A stretch of DNA of 64,000 nucleotides, taken from the NCBI RefSeq assembly GCF_016900875.1, contig NZ_JAFEUM010000002.1:248001-312000 (forward strand), read 5' to 3'. Shown piece after piece: positions 26,178 to 35,850 of this stretch. Below the pieces are notes generated by a model that saw only the letters and a list, made by a program, of their open reading frames with translations, searched no databases and had not been told where the DNA came from. The translations under genes and the position numbers were made by a program. Numbering within the stretch: the stretch's first letter is position 1; each line of letters begins with the position of its first letter. This stretch comes from Vibrio ulleungensis. GTDB taxonomy: Bacteria > Pseudomonadota > Gammaproteobacteria > Enterobacterales > Vibrionaceae.

Positions 26178-27215
26178 GTGGTTCGTCATGCAACAGATAT
26201 TTGGTTACTACTAGACAGCCTAACATTCGGCGGTATCGAAAGTTATGTTTTAGAGCTGGCAAAAGGTTTAAAACAACAAGGACAAGTGGCGCAGGTCGTT
26301 TTACTGTCTAAGCACGACGAAGAGTCACTACTGATCGACAAATTAAAACAGGCCAACATTCGTTTTCGTTATTTGCATCAATTGGTTGAAGCACAACCGT
26401 CCACATCGTTACCCACATTAACTAAACAACTGTTTATCGCGTCACGTAAACATAAGCCAAAGGTCATTCATGCTCATGGCTATAAAGCGAGCATTATCAA
26501 TAAATTAACTCCACATAGAGCCAAAACTGTTGTTACTTACCACAGTGGAGAAACGCCAAAAGGCAGAGTCTGGCTGTATGACTTTATTGACCGATACACC
26601 GCCGGTCTCGCTACGCATAACTTAACCGTTAGTGCGCAGATTTCGCAAAAAATTCCTTATTCAACCACGACCTTAAACAACTTTATTGCTGTCAATAACG
26701 TACAGCCTTCTACTGGAAAACAAGTGGCCTTTGTCGGACGATTAAGCCATGAAAAAGGCCCCGACCAATTTGTCTCGCTAGCCGCAACGATGCCAGATAC
26801 CGAGTTTCATCTTTACGGTGACGGTCCAATGCGATCAGAAATCACCTTACAATCGGGTAGCAATGTCCATTTGATGGGGTTTGCATCAGATATGGATAGA
26901 GCTTGGTCTAACATTGGTTTGCTCGTTATAAGCTCACGATTTGAAGGGTTAGCGATGACGGCCATTGAGGCCATGGCACGAGGGATCCCGGTGGTGAGCA
27001 CCCGGGTGGGCGCAATGGATAGCTTAATCGCACACGACGTTAATGGCTGGCTAGTCGACTCCCCAGACCAACTGGCTCAATTTGTAAAACGCTGGCAAGA
27101 GTTAACTCCGAAGCAGCGCAACAAGATAAGCGCTTGCGCTCGTCAAACGGTTGTTGAAGAGTTCTCATCAGAGGCGGTTGTGACACAGCTGCTTAATCAC
27201 TATGCTATAGCTTAG
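26178..27215 (+). CDS. sypH: SypH, GT4-family glycosyltransferase
   Basis: A 345-residue GT-B glycosyltransferase for Syp repeat-unit assembly on the cytoplasmic face. It has the N-terminal acceptor-site pattern LLLDSLTFGGIE, HAHGYKA, the donor-domain start VAFVGRLSHEKGPDQF and the retaining-GT4 motif EGLAMTAIEAMARGIPVVS. The GTG at 26178 is chosen because GGAGG lies exactly seven bases upstream and the protein then begins just before the first strand; an ATG at 26142, overlapping the sypG stop as TAATG, would add 12 residues. The sugar is unknown. Confidence 0.87.
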   Translation: MVRHATDIWLLLDSLTFGGIESYVLELAKGLKQQGQVAQVVLLSKHDEESLLIDKLKQANIRFRYLHQLVEAQPSTSLPTLTKQLFIASRKHKPKVIHAHGYKASIINKLTPHRAKTVVTYHSGETPKGRVWLYDFIDRYTAGLATHNLTVSAQISQKIPYSTTTLNNFIAVNNVQPSTGKQVAFVGRLSHEKGPDQFVSLAATMPDTEFHLYGDGPMRSEITLQSGSNVHLMGFASDMDRAWSNIGLLVISSRFEGLAMTAIEAMARGIPVVSTRVGAMDSLIAHDVNGWLVDSPDQLAQFVKRWQELTPKQRNKISACARQTVVEEFSSEAVVTQLLNHYAIA

Positions 27216-27248
27216 CACTACCAATCAATAAACCTCATATCGACATGG

Positions 27249-28244
27249 ATGACGATAGTGAAAAACTTTCAACTGGCTTTGACGGCGGCATTACCTAGTT
27301 CGCTGGTCATTGCGATTGCTTTGCCCTGCTCTGTGCTTGCTGACGCAATAAATGACGACATTAAAATCCTGCTACAAAGTCGATTCGCGGCAGCGGTTAT
27401 CCTCACCGATAGCGATGCGCTCGAGTTTGGGTTTGCCAGTTTTGATCCCAACGAATTGATTGACACTGGCGACGACAATTTAGGCAGTGACACAGCCATA
27501 GAGAATCGAAACAACAAATCTACGTATATTCTTCCCTACGGATTTGATTTTGGCGAGCAAGATCAGCACAGCATCAACAGCAAATTGTTTTACATCAACT
27601 CAAAGAACGACCTTTCCCTTGTCGATGATGTTAACGATAGTCAACAACTGACTGAACACAGTTATGGTGCGGCTGTGGGTTACTCCTACCAAATTCCGCT
27701 GTCCGAACACTGGACTCTGTACCCGACAATTAACACCTATCTTACCTATTATAAAAACAGCTACAGCACCGATGTACCAGAAGCCCAAGAGATTGAAGAC
27801 GCATTAAATGGCCGTATTATTAACACCTCTGCCTGGGCCCTGCTGTTTGAGCCTGGGTTTACGCTTGATTATCGCCTGCCAACCTCTTGGGGACGATGGC
27901 ACGCAAGCTCGAAGTGGAACTATTTCAACGGTATCGCTTGGGGCGATGCCAATGATGGAGATATAGGTCACCCCAATGGCTGGTACATTACCAATAGAGT
28001 AACCGGTTATTACGATCTATTTAGCAAAAAGCATACGGTATTCTTAGGAGCAAAGCGTGTTGACCTATCCGCCATATTGCAATCTGAGTTAGGCGCTCAA
28101 CACTACTACGGCGCTTCAATTGGTTGGCTTTATAACAACCCAACTCGCTGGGAAGCGATTAAAAATATTGGCCTTGGCTTAAACCTAAATTACGGCTCTG
28201 CACTAAAAGGCGGCAGTATCGTCTTTCATTTCAATAAATTTTAG
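27249..28244 (+). CDS. Outer-membrane beta-barrel protein (solitary autotransporter-like barrel)
   Basis: A 331-residue protein with a signal peptide (cleavage near VLA-D), an N-terminal region with repeated Asp/Asn, then alternating amphipathic strands typical of a barrel (YGAAVGYSYQIPLSEHWTLY, GLNLNYGSALKGG) and a C-terminal Phe. It resembles the solitary outer-membrane autotransporter-like barrel family seen in vibrios. Its place between sypH and sypI, downstream in the first syp unit, is not one I know from V. fischeri. It may help export, anchor or modify the polysaccharide, but there is no direct evidence. Confidence 0.75.
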   Translation: MTIVKNFQLALTAALPSSLVIAIALPCSVLADAINDDIKILLQSRFAAAVILTDSDALEFGFASFDPNELIDTGDDNLGSDTAIENRNNKSTYILPYGFDFGEQDQHSINSKLFYINSKNDLSLVDDVNDSQQLTEHSYGAAVGYSYQIPLSEHWTLYPTINTYLTYYKNSYSTDVPEAQEIEDALNGRIINTSAWALLFEPGFTLDYRLPTSWGRWHASSKWNYFNGIAWGDANDGDIGHPNGWYITNRVTGYYDLFSKKHTVFLGAKRVDLSAILQSELGAQHYYGASIGWLYNNPTRWEAIKNIGLGLNLNYGSALKGGSIVFHFNKF

Positions 28245-28310
28245 GCCTGATGAGAAAAGCTTGCCGAGCACAGCCCGACTTACCGATCCTAAAAGAGGCT
28301 ACCAAGCTGA

Positions 28311-28325
28311 TTCTCAATTTGAGAA
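28311..28325. promoter_or_regulatory. SypG-box upstream of sypI
   Basis: TTCTCA-ATT-TGAGAA, perfect inverted repeat. Its centre is 57 bp upstream of the -24 GG of the sypI promoter. Confidence 0.75.
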
Positions 28326-28373
28326 TAGCAAGCAAAGAACAATTTAACTGATTAAAAACAACAAGTTAAAAAC

Positions 28374-28389
28374 TGGCATTGCACTTGCT
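28374..28389 (+). promoter_or_regulatory. Sigma-54 promoter of sypI
   Basis: TGGCATTGCACTTGCT, with GG-N10-GC spacing and a good -12 element (CTTGCT). It lies 52 bp before the sypI ATG. Confidence 0.8.
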
Positions 28390-28440
28390 CTATAACAATA
28401 GACACATGGATTATCGTGATCTTTGTTTAAGGAGCTGGCA

Positions 28441-29694
28441 ATGCAAAACTCAATACCGCTACTGTTTGTACACTTTGGGGATGATTGGATCCGTGGCAGC
28501 GAAGTATGCGCACTGAATTTACTCAATAATCTAGATAGCCGTTTTCTGCCTGTTTTATGGACCAACAATAGCGCTATGGCGTCAGCGGCTCGACGTGCAG
28601 GGATCGCCGTTGAGTTCGAACGTTTTGATATTGCTGTCAGCTTTGACTCGTCTCGACGCCGCTTTAACCTGCTAGCATGGGCAAAGCAGCGCCGCAGAGC
28701 CATTCAACTTATTAAGCATTACCAAATCCAGCTCATCCACATTAATAGCGGGGCACCCTGTCAATGGGTGCTCGGTGCCGCTAGACAATGCAACATTCCA
28801 TCATTGACTCATTTGCACAGCCCTTACAACTTGCACGACAGAATAACCTTAGGCCTCCATGTAGCCCCATACATCGTCTGCGTCAGTCATGCAGTCAGTC
28901 ACGCTCTCCTCAATGAAGGCTACCCTAAACAGCAATTAAGTGTTGTTCACAATGGTGTGCCAGAATCGCTAGATACTGACCAAAATGTGTTTAGCGTCAA
29001 ACAATACTTGGGCATAAAGCAAAATGAAAACGTCGTTGTCAGTGTGGGATCACTTATTCATCGCAAAGGGTTTGATCGAGTAATAAGCGCCATAGAGTGC
29101 TTACACCGCCAACAGACTCATTGCCACTTGGTCATCATAGGTGACGGTCCAGAAAAAACAGCCTTAAAAGCTCAGGCCGCAACTCTTGGACTTGAACACT
29201 ACTTGCATTTCGTTGGGGAACAACCCGACGTAGCTAAATGGCTTTGTAGTGATGTCGACGTGATGGTTAGTGGAGCACGAAGCGAAGCCTTTGGACTGGT
29301 TCTTGTAGAAGCTGCTCTTGCTCGTTTGCCAGTCATTGCGCCCAATGTAGGAGGTATTGGTGAAGTCGTGGATCACCTTAAAACGGGCATACTCTATGTA
29401 AGTAACCTCAATACTCCACCATTGTTGGCTCAACATATAGCACACCTGTTATCGGACTCGGTATTGGCAAGACGCCTTGCCTACAATGCGTATCGAAAAG
29501 CTAAAACACAGTTTACCGTTGCTGCTAACCAACAAAGCATGGAGCAACTGTATCAGAAGCAATTAGAACAAAACCCAACGCAGGCTCACTCTCGGCTGCG
29601 CGCGCTACTAAGGCCAGTTCCTAGCATTATTGCTCATATCAAACGCCGCTGGTTGTCCATTTCATCCTCTGCGACACAAGGGTCTACATTATGA
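28441..29694 (+). CDS. sypI: SypI, GT4-family glycosyltransferase
   Basis: A 417-residue GT-B enzyme. It has VHFGDDWIRGSEV at the start, INSGAPCQWVLGAA and HLHSPYN in the acceptor half, VVSVGSLIHRKGFDRV opening the donor half, and the GT4 motif SEAFGLVLVEAALARLPVIAP. The ATG at 28441 follows AAGGAG by eight bases; an upstream frame extension lacks this. First gene of the second SypG/sigma-54 unit, with ATGA overlap into sypJ. Confidence 0.9.
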   Translation: MQNSIPLLFVHFGDDWIRGSEVCALNLLNNLDSRFLPVLWTNNSAMASAARRAGIAVEFERFDIAVSFDSSRRRFNLLAWAKQRRRAIQLIKHYQIQLIHINSGAPCQWVLGAARQCNIPSLTHLHSPYNLHDRITLGLHVAPYIVCVSHAVSHALLNEGYPKQQLSVVHNGVPESLDTDQNVFSVKQYLGIKQNENVVVSVGSLIHRKGFDRVISAIECLHRQQTHCHLVIIGDGPEKTALKAQAATLGLEHYLHFVGEQPDVAKWLCSDVDVMVSGARSEAFGLVLVEAALARLPVIAPNVGGIGEVVDHLKTGILYVSNLNTPPLLAQHIAHLLSDSVLARRLAYNAYRKAKTQFTVAANQQSMEQLYQKQLEQNPTQAHSRLRALLRPVPSIIAHIKRRWLSISSSATQGSTL

Positions 29695-30863
29695 ATACGG
29701 TTAAAACAGCGTCCACTATTGTGTTTGATCCCATCCCTTTTCATGGTGGCTCTAAAGTGGCGACTTCGACGGCGTTAAAACAGTGCCCTAACTCGAGCAA
29801 ATTCTATATTTTGACCGCCACCCCCAGCAGCTGGGCTAAACGCTTGCCTAGCGCTCATATCCAGCCATTGTCGATGGCTGCTGTGTTGTTAACGCAAACA
29901 ACAGGGATAGGCTACTGGTTAAAGCAGTTTTATCTAGCTGTGTATTTGGGGTTATTTTGCGCTCGGGTAAAAATGAAAAATAAACGACAACCGCTGCAAC
30001 TGGTTCTTGCGTCAGGTCATGGTGTCGATATGGCCGGCTACTGGTTGTCAGCGCTCTTTGTCATCAAGATCACTCAATTGATCCATGGCCCCGTAGGAAA
30101 AAGTCGTCTCTCGAGTTACGCGTTTCGACAAGGACATCCCACTTTTTACCTACCTAGCGCCAAAGACTCTTTGCTGGCACTTAACCAAGAGAGCGGCTTA
30201 CCTCGCAACTGCTTGCCCTTTGTTAATGGACTAGACAAACAGGATTGGCCTCGCTCAAGAGAAGGTTCATTTGATTCGACTTTGCAAATTTTCTGGGCAG
30301 CGTCACTGTTAAAGTGGAAAGGCTTGTCAGTGTTAGACGAGGCGTTGCAATTAAATCACTTGGACCGACAATTCCGCACACGCATATGTTACATACAACC
30401 TAAAAACTCGCATCAGCCACAAAGTTCGTTGCCCACAACACTTCAAAACTGCGTATCCATGCCTAATCCAAAAAACCTTGATCTTATTCGAGCTCAAAGC
30501 CACTTGTTTATTTCAACCAGTCATCAAGAACCTTTTGGCTTGTCCATACTGGAAGCATTAGCGGCAGGGCTCGTAGTAATCATCCCTAAAGATGGGGCTT
30601 ATTGGGATCAGGAATTAGAACATGGTGTTAACTGCTTTAAGTATCAAGCAAACGATCCATTCTCACTCAATCTTTTGCTCGGCCAACTGCTAGTAAATCG
30701 TCACAAGCTCGCGCACGTTGCAAGCAATGGGCAGCGTCATGCCCAAAGTTACCATGCTCATACATGTTACGCTCATATTGTTGAAGCGCTAACCTCACTT
30801 GACACCACAGCATGCCGACTTAGCAGTCGCCGCGCATCATCGGCATTGAGGGCTAAGTCATGA
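29691..30863 (+). CDS. sypJ: SypJ, GT4-family glycosyltransferase
   Basis: A 390-residue GT-B protein. The N-terminal half carries FDPIPFHGGSKVA and LASGHGVDMAGYW; the donor half has LQIFWAASLLKWKGLS and the GT4 motif EPFGLSILEALAAGLVVI. The EX7E-type glutamates of retaining GT4 enzymes are present. It overlaps both sypI and sypK by ATGA, so translation of the three is coupled. The sugar is unknown. Confidence 0.88.
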   Translation: MNTVKTASTIVFDPIPFHGGSKVATSTALKQCPNSSKFYILTATPSSWAKRLPSAHIQPLSMAAVLLTQTTGIGYWLKQFYLAVYLGLFCARVKMKNKRQPLQLVLASGHGVDMAGYWLSALFVIKITQLIHGPVGKSRLSSYAFRQGHPTFYLPSAKDSLLALNQESGLPRNCLPFVNGLDKQDWPRSREGSFDSTLQIFWAASLLKWKGLSVLDEALQLNHLDRQFRTRICYIQPKNSHQPQSSLPTTLQNCVSMPNPKNLDLIRAQSHLFISTSHQEPFGLSILEALAAGLVVIIPKDGAYWDQELEHGVNCFKYQANDPFSLNLLLGQLLVNRHKLAHVASNGQRHAQSYHAHTCYAHIVEALTSLDTTACRLSSRRASSALRAKS

Positions 30864-32368
30864 CAGCGAATGCCACCGTTACTAGCCAAACGAAACCTGC
30901 GAACGCAAGTGCCACAATGACCGATAAACGCAATCCCATCATAGCAATGCTGCTGTATGCGTTCGCGCTATTTATTATGAAAGGTTTATCGCTATTGATG
31001 CTGCCGATCATCACGCGATTCTTATCACCAGAACTCATTGGTCAGTTAGAAATAGTAGCCGTATCAACATCCTTTATTGGTTTGCTTTTTAGCCTATCAC
31101 TGCATGAAGTGCTGTATCGTTTTGTCGCACAAAAAAGTGGTAGTGCACAAAACAGAGCCGCGGCAGAGCTATTTTGGCTTACCTTGTTGTGCTCTACTCT
31201 TGGATCAGCGTTACTCACCGCTTTTGTCCAACTGACCTCACTAAATCTCTATGGCCTGTCCAAAGACATACTCTCTTTAGCGGCACTATCACTCAGCATT
31301 GAGGGTGGACTTGCCGTCGGGTTGGCCTGGCTACGTCTTCAAGACCGCGTGAGGCTATTTTGCGCAATCTGTGTTGCCGGTAGCATCCTACAGGTTGCGT
31401 TGGTATTGGTTGCACTCAACGCTAACTGGGGGATATTTGGCATTGTATCAGCAGGAGTAGTCGCGCACTCCTTGCAGCTGTTCACACTTGTTTTAGTGAC
31501 AGGATTTGCGCTTAGGTTACCCGATATCCAGACTACACAGCGCTACCTAAAATATTGCGTTCCAATGATGCTCTCAGGGCTGTGCGCATTTGGATTAAAT
31601 GGTGCAGAACGCTACTTTATCGCCGAGTCAAGCGGACTGGTTACATTAGGGTACTTTGCTATCGCTGCAAAGTTTGCTTTAGCAATGTGTGTACTGGTGC
31701 AACCCTTTGGAATGTGGTGGATGCCTAAGCGATTTGCGATGCTAACCGATAATCCTCAAAAGGCCTGTGACATCACCCAGCTCGGTATAATATTGGTATG
31801 CATTCTAGCCATCGCCGTCACTCTCTTTGGACAATGGGGCATCACTTATATTCTGCCTCAAAGCTATGCTCCCGTTGCGACAATCATATCAGGCACGATT
31901 TTTATGGTGTTAGGCAAAGAGTGCGCTGAATTATTGAATCTATCATTGCTGAGTCAAAAGCGCACAATTTCGCTGTTAAGGATTAATATAACCGTTACAC
32001 TCATTACCCTTGTTGGGTGTTACCTATTAATGGATCACGGGCTGTGGGCGCTCATGGTTGCGGTAGGAGTTGGTCAGTTAATGAGAGCACTAAGTATTTT
32101 GCTCATCGGCCAATATGGTCAGCGCCTACCCTATTCCTATACCACTTTGTCATCGACTGTTTTGGTTACTATTACGACCATAATGGGCCTTTCGCTTAGC
32201 TCTAATGCGCTGATGTCTTTGGTTACAGCTTTGGGTGCTTTAGGCATTCTAGCGGCTATTGCCTCAACGTTGATTACCCACTCTTGGGCCAACCAGACAC
32301 GACGAGGTTTCAGCACTTGGCGTCATAAGTTGTCTCGTACTCTTTCGCAGCAGCGGGTGAAATCATGA
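30860..32368 (+). CDS. sypK: SypK, polysaccharide repeat-unit flippase (Wzx-like)
   Basis: A 502-residue inner-membrane protein with about 12-14 predicted helices, starting after a 30-residue cytoplasmic lead. It resembles MOP-superfamily flippases: KGLSLLMLPIITRFLSPELIGQLE near the first helices is typical of Wzx/RfbX proteins. It should move the lipid-linked repeat unit to the periplasmic face. ATGA overlaps couple it with sypJ upstream and sypL downstream. Confidence 0.88.
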   Translation: MTANATVTSQTKPANASATMTDKRNPIIAMLLYAFALFIMKGLSLLMLPIITRFLSPELIGQLEIVAVSTSFIGLLFSLSLHEVLYRFVAQKSGSAQNRAAAELFWLTLLCSTLGSALLTAFVQLTSLNLYGLSKDILSLAALSLSIEGGLAVGLAWLRLQDRVRLFCAICVAGSILQVALVLVALNANWGIFGIVSAGVVAHSLQLFTLVLVTGFALRLPDIQTTQRYLKYCVPMMLSGLCAFGLNGAERYFIAESSGLVTLGYFAIAAKFALAMCVLVQPFGMWWMPKRFAMLTDNPQKACDITQLGIILVCILAIAVTLFGQWGITYILPQSYAPVATIISGTIFMVLGKECAELLNLSLLSQKRTISLLRINITVTLITLVGCYLLMDHGLWALMVAVGVGQLMRALSILLIGQYGQRLPYSYTTLSSTVLVTITTIMGLSLSSNALMSLVTALGALGILAAIASTLITHSWANQTRRGFSTWRHKLSRTLSQQRVKS

Positions 32369-33717
32369 TAATGAGCCGCTACCCAAGTGTATTAATGTGC
32401 TGCGCTTACGTTATGGTAATTGTTGCTCTGTGGGGCATGATCCCGCACCCCGCAGTCGCCGCCGCACTTGGTCTATTACCTATTGCTGCTTTGCTAACGA
32501 TCCGCTATTTATTTATTTGGGTATTGCTGTTTGTGCTGTTCTCTTTTTTCCGCCTACATGAAGTATTTCCAGTCCTTATGCCTTTTAAACTGCCTATGTT
32601 GTTGTCGTTGGCGGCATTAGGCTCGCTGGCGTGGCACAGTTTGGTTAGTCGAAGCCTAACCTTGTACTGGTCGAGACCGATGAGTTGGCTGTTTGCATTT
32701 TGGATCTGCGTGATTGTTGGCTTAGTCATGGCATCTAACCGTGGTATCGCGATTTCATCATTTACCAGTGTCTATTGGAAAATCATGGTCATGACACTCG
32801 CCATAATCTGGGTGGTCAATCACCCAACACAGCTAAAGTTGGCGTGCTGGGGAATTGTTGCAAGCGGATTATTGGTCTCTCTGGTCGCAATTCAAAATGC
32901 CTTATTAGGCATTGGGTTGGTGGAAGGCAGTCGCGTCACAATAGGCAGAAATATTGGTTCTATGCTGGGTGATCCTAACGACCTTGCATTGGTTCTACTT
33001 TTTCCTCTAGCGTTCGCCTGCGGCATTGCCTCAACATCAAGGTTAAGCAACAAACTGCGATTTTTGACTGTTATCGTGTGCTTAAGTTTATCCTTCGCCA
33101 TCATTCAAACTCAAAGTCGAGGCGGACTACTAGGAATGATGACCGTCTACGCTGTTTTTTTACAGCAGACTATCCGTTCTAAAACTGTACTTATCTCGTT
33201 AGCCGTTGTTGGTGCAGTCGTTCTATATTTTGTCGCAGGTATAGGAGAACGTGCGTCAGGGGGAGCCGCTGAAGCCGGAATCGACGCTTCAGCCATGGGG
33301 CGATTATATGCGTGGGAAGCCGCATTCAAAATGGCATTCGATAATCCTTTTACCGGTGTTGGACTAAACAATTTCTACTTTAATTACTATTTCTATAGTC
33401 CTCATTGGGATGGCCTCAATCACGCGGTACACAGTACTTGGTTTGGCGTCTTGGCAGAGACTGGGTTTCTAGGACTGTTTGTATTTCTTGGTTTAATCGC
33501 CTCACTGGCTAAAACGGCCGTGGCGACTTTAAAACGATCAAAGAGCGCTGACAATCCGCCTGCTTACCTGTTTGTTGCAAGCAAGGCGGTCGTCGCAGGA
33601 TTAGCAGGTACCGTGGTTTCAGGGACCTTCTTAACCCAAGGTTTTGTATGGCCGATCTACATTCTCGCTGCAATAACCATCGCTGTCGCGCAACTGAGTA
33701 AGCAACATTCTCTATAG
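32365..33717 (+). CDS. sypL: SypL, O-antigen ligase/polymerase-family membrane protein (Wzy-like)
   Basis: A 450-residue inner-membrane protein with about 12 hydrophobic segments and one large periplasmic loop near residues 295-355. The loop carries GRLYAWEAAFKMAFDNPFTGVGLNNF and the conserved His of VHSTWFGVLAETGFLG, the usual Wzy_C/WaaL pattern. It probably polymerises the repeat units. Two ATGs (32365 and 32371) are possible; the first overlaps the sypK stop. It is the last gene of the second syp unit and ends 10 bp before the stop of the convergent dctQ-like gene. Confidence 0.88.
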   Translation: MIMSRYPSVLMCCAYVMVIVALWGMIPHPAVAAALGLLPIAALLTIRYLFIWVLLFVLFSFFRLHEVFPVLMPFKLPMLLSLAALGSLAWHSLVSRSLTLYWSRPMSWLFAFWICVIVGLVMASNRGIAISSFTSVYWKIMVMTLAIIWVVNHPTQLKLACWGIVASGLLVSLVAIQNALLGIGLVEGSRVTIGRNIGSMLGDPNDLALVLLFPLAFACGIASTSRLSNKLRFLTVIVCLSLSFAIIQTQSRGGLLGMMTVYAVFLQQTIRSKTVLISLAVVGAVVLYFVAGIGERASGGAAEAGIDASAMGRLYAWEAAFKMAFDNPFTGVGLNNFYFNYYFYSPHWDGLNHAVHSTWFGVLAETGFLGLFVFLGLIASLAKTAVATLKRSKSADNPPAYLFVASKAVVAGLAGTVVSGTFLTQGFVWPIYILAAITIAVAQLSKQHSL

Positions 33718-33727
33718 AGCCTATTCG

Positions 33728-34297
33728 CTAGGATGCTTTTTTCGGTTCCCAAAACCACTTTGCTTCTGCAATGACATCGACTATCGAGTAAACCAGCATA
33801 ATGAATGATGAGATTGGCACGCACGAATATAAAATCCACTGTTTAATTTGAAAAGCGGTCGTCACCTGATTTGTCTTCATGGTGAGTTTCAGCGAATACC
33901 AAAACAAGATAGCCATAAACGTTGCTGATATCAATAATATCAGTAGCTTATATACATGCTTAAGAGATTCATTTTTGATTCTTGGTGTGATCCAATCGCC
34001 CACCGAAAAATGGAGTTTTGCGCACCACAGGCCAGCCGCACCATAGAAAACCAGCGCCGCAAAACTCAACTCAATGATTTCATCAAACCAATAGAACGAA
34101 TTTACTGTAACCACACTTTGGATAAAATTGCCGATCCCCTCAAATCCGTGATTGAGCAAAAACTGAATCAAATCATTCACCAAACGTAGCGATATGTTGG
34201 CAAGCAATAGCAACCCCAATACCGCAAACATGGTCATAGCGATATAACGTAGGATTCGCTGCACCCAAACATCCATTGTCTTCAACACCGAAATCAT
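33728..34297 (-). CDS. TRAP transporter small permease (DctQ-like)
   Basis: A 189-residue protein with four membrane helices, including MTMFAVLGLLLLANISLRLV near the start, and the DctQ-type FYWFDEIIELSFAALVFYGAAGLW segment. It is the small membrane subunit of a TRAP transporter. Its start overlaps the dctM-like stop as TAATG. It is the promoter-distal gene of a dctP-dctM-dctQ unit that lies in reverse between sypL and sypM. Confidence 0.88.
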   Translation of the reverse strand: MISVLKTMDVWVQRILRYIAMTMFAVLGLLLLANISLRLVNDLIQFLLNHGFEGIGNFIQSVVTVNSFYWFDEIIELSFAALVFYGAAGLWCAKLHFSVGDWITPRIKNESLKHVYKLLILLISATFMAILFWYSLKLTMKTNQVTTAFQIKQWILYSCVPISSFIMLVYSIVDVIAEAKWFWEPKKAS

Positions 34298-35586
34298 TAC
34301 AACTCTCCCATTATAAGGTTGGGCAAGAACAGCGAAATACTAGGAACAAACGCTATCAGAAGAGTGATCAATAAAATCATCAGCAAATACGGCCAAACCC
34401 GCCTCGCTAACGCTGGCATTCCCACTTTGGCGAAGCTGTCTACCGCAAACAAGCACATCCCAACCGGCGGTGTTAAGTTGCCGATCATTATCAATAGCAC
34501 CATCACAACACCAAAATTAACTAGATCTATGGCAAACATATTGGCTATTGGCATAAACAACGGAAGCGTAATTAAGAAAATCGCATTCCCTTCAAGAAAA
34601 AGCCCCATAGTTAATACAATGCCAATCACTATCCACATGACAACCGACTGCGTTGCGCCAAATCCAACTAATGTTTCGATAACGCTGTCTGGGATTTTTT
34701 GATGGATGATCAACCAACCAAAAAAGTTGGCCGCAGAAATGATAAACAGCAAACTGACTGACTGAGCAATCGATTTATAGATGATCCCTGGGACTTCTTT
34801 AAGCTTTAAATCTTTGTACATGAATCCCAGTACGGCAGCGTAAACACACACCACCACCGAAGCCTCTGTTGGTGTGAAAAAGCCACTCATGATCCCGCCG
34901 ACAATGATCACTGGTGCCATTAACGGCCAAAATGCACCATTGAAAGCAGAAAAACGTTCGCGCAATGATGCCTTATGTGCCGCTTTTGGGTAATTCTTAC
35001 GCTTTGCTAAAATACTCAGTGCAATCATCATCCCGAGCGCCATCATGACCCCAGGCACAAAGCCCGCTAAAAACAGTCGCGCGACGGACACGCTTGTAAT
35101 TGAGCCATACAACACAAAAGGAATACTGGGAGGAATGACCGGCCCAATCACCGATGAGGCAGCAACCAATGTCGCTGAATCAGCAGGGTCATAACCCTGA
35201 TCGACCATCGCTTTGTGCTCGATTTGTCCCAATCCCGCCGCATCGGCAACCGCAGATCCCGACATACCAGAAAAAATCACACTGGCCACAATATTGACCT
35301 GTCCAATACCACCTGCGATATGCCCAACCATCGATTGAGCGAAACGGAAAATTCTGTCGGTAATGCCCCCCGTGTTCATTAGGTTGCCAGCTAAAATGAA
35401 AAAGGGGATCGCTAACAGCGTAAACCCCGTTGTGCCGTAATACATACGGTGAGGCAACATTGCCAATAGTCGAGCATCACCGAGGCCAACAAAAAAGAGC
35501 ACCGATGTTAAACCAATGGCAACAACGACAGGGACATTAATGAGGAGTAAGAAAATCAAGACACCGAATATGGCTAAGGTCAACAT
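34297..35586 (-). CDS. TRAP transporter large permease (DctM-like)
   Basis: A 429-residue inner-membrane protein with about 12 helices, the sodium-coupled transport subunit. Family marks include GTTGFTLLAIPFFILAGNLM, ASVIFSGMSGSAVADAAGLG, ASSVIGPVIPPSIPFVLYGS, FFTPTEASVVVCVYA and LTPPVGMCLFAVDSF. It lies 264 bp downstream of the binding-protein gene, separated by a strong hairpin, and is coupled to the dctQ-like gene. Confidence 0.92.
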   Translation of the reverse strand: MLTLAIFGVLIFLLLINVPVVVAIGLTSVLFFVGLGDARLLAMLPHRMYYGTTGFTLLAIPFFILAGNLMNTGGITDRIFRFAQSMVGHIAGGIGQVNIVASVIFSGMSGSAVADAAGLGQIEHKAMVDQGYDPADSATLVAASSVIGPVIPPSIPFVLYGSITSVSVARLFLAGFVPGVMMALGMMIALSILAKRKNYPKAAHKASLRERFSAFNGAFWPLMAPVIIVGGIMSGFFTPTEASVVVCVYAAVLGFMYKDLKLKEVPGIIYKSIAQSVSLLFIISAANFFGWLIIHQKIPDSVIETLVGFGATQSVVMWIVIGIVLTMGLFLEGNAIFLITLPLFMPIANMFAIDLVNFGVVMVLLIMIGNLTPPVGMCLFAVDSFAKVGMPALARRVWPYLLMILLITLLIAFVPSISLFLPNLIMGEL

Positions 35587-35791
35587 ACTTGTAATTACCT
35601 ATCATTTTTTGACAGTACAAAATAGGGATAGCCACCTAATACAAAACCTTACATTATTAATATCTATCTGGGTATTCATTATAAAGTCAGCCAGTAAATT
35701 AATTACCAACTAAAACCCTAATAGTTATTAATCATGGTGTTCTATATTCTTTGGTAATTAGCAATTCCCTTATTAAAGGCTTAAAACAACG

Positions 35792-35824
35792 TTAGGTTTC
35801 GCCTTACATGAAGGCGAAACCTAA
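35792..35824 (-). terminator. Perfect 14-bp stem between dctP and dctM
   Basis: TTAGGTTTCGCCTT pairs perfectly with AAGGCGAAACCTAA around a 5-base loop. On the minus strand it follows the dctP-like stop by 27 bp. The T-tract after it is weak, so it may partly terminate or protect the dctP mRNA, giving more binding protein than membrane subunits. Confidence 0.6.
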
Positions 35825-35850
35825 TAGCGACATATCAACAACGTTGTTGA

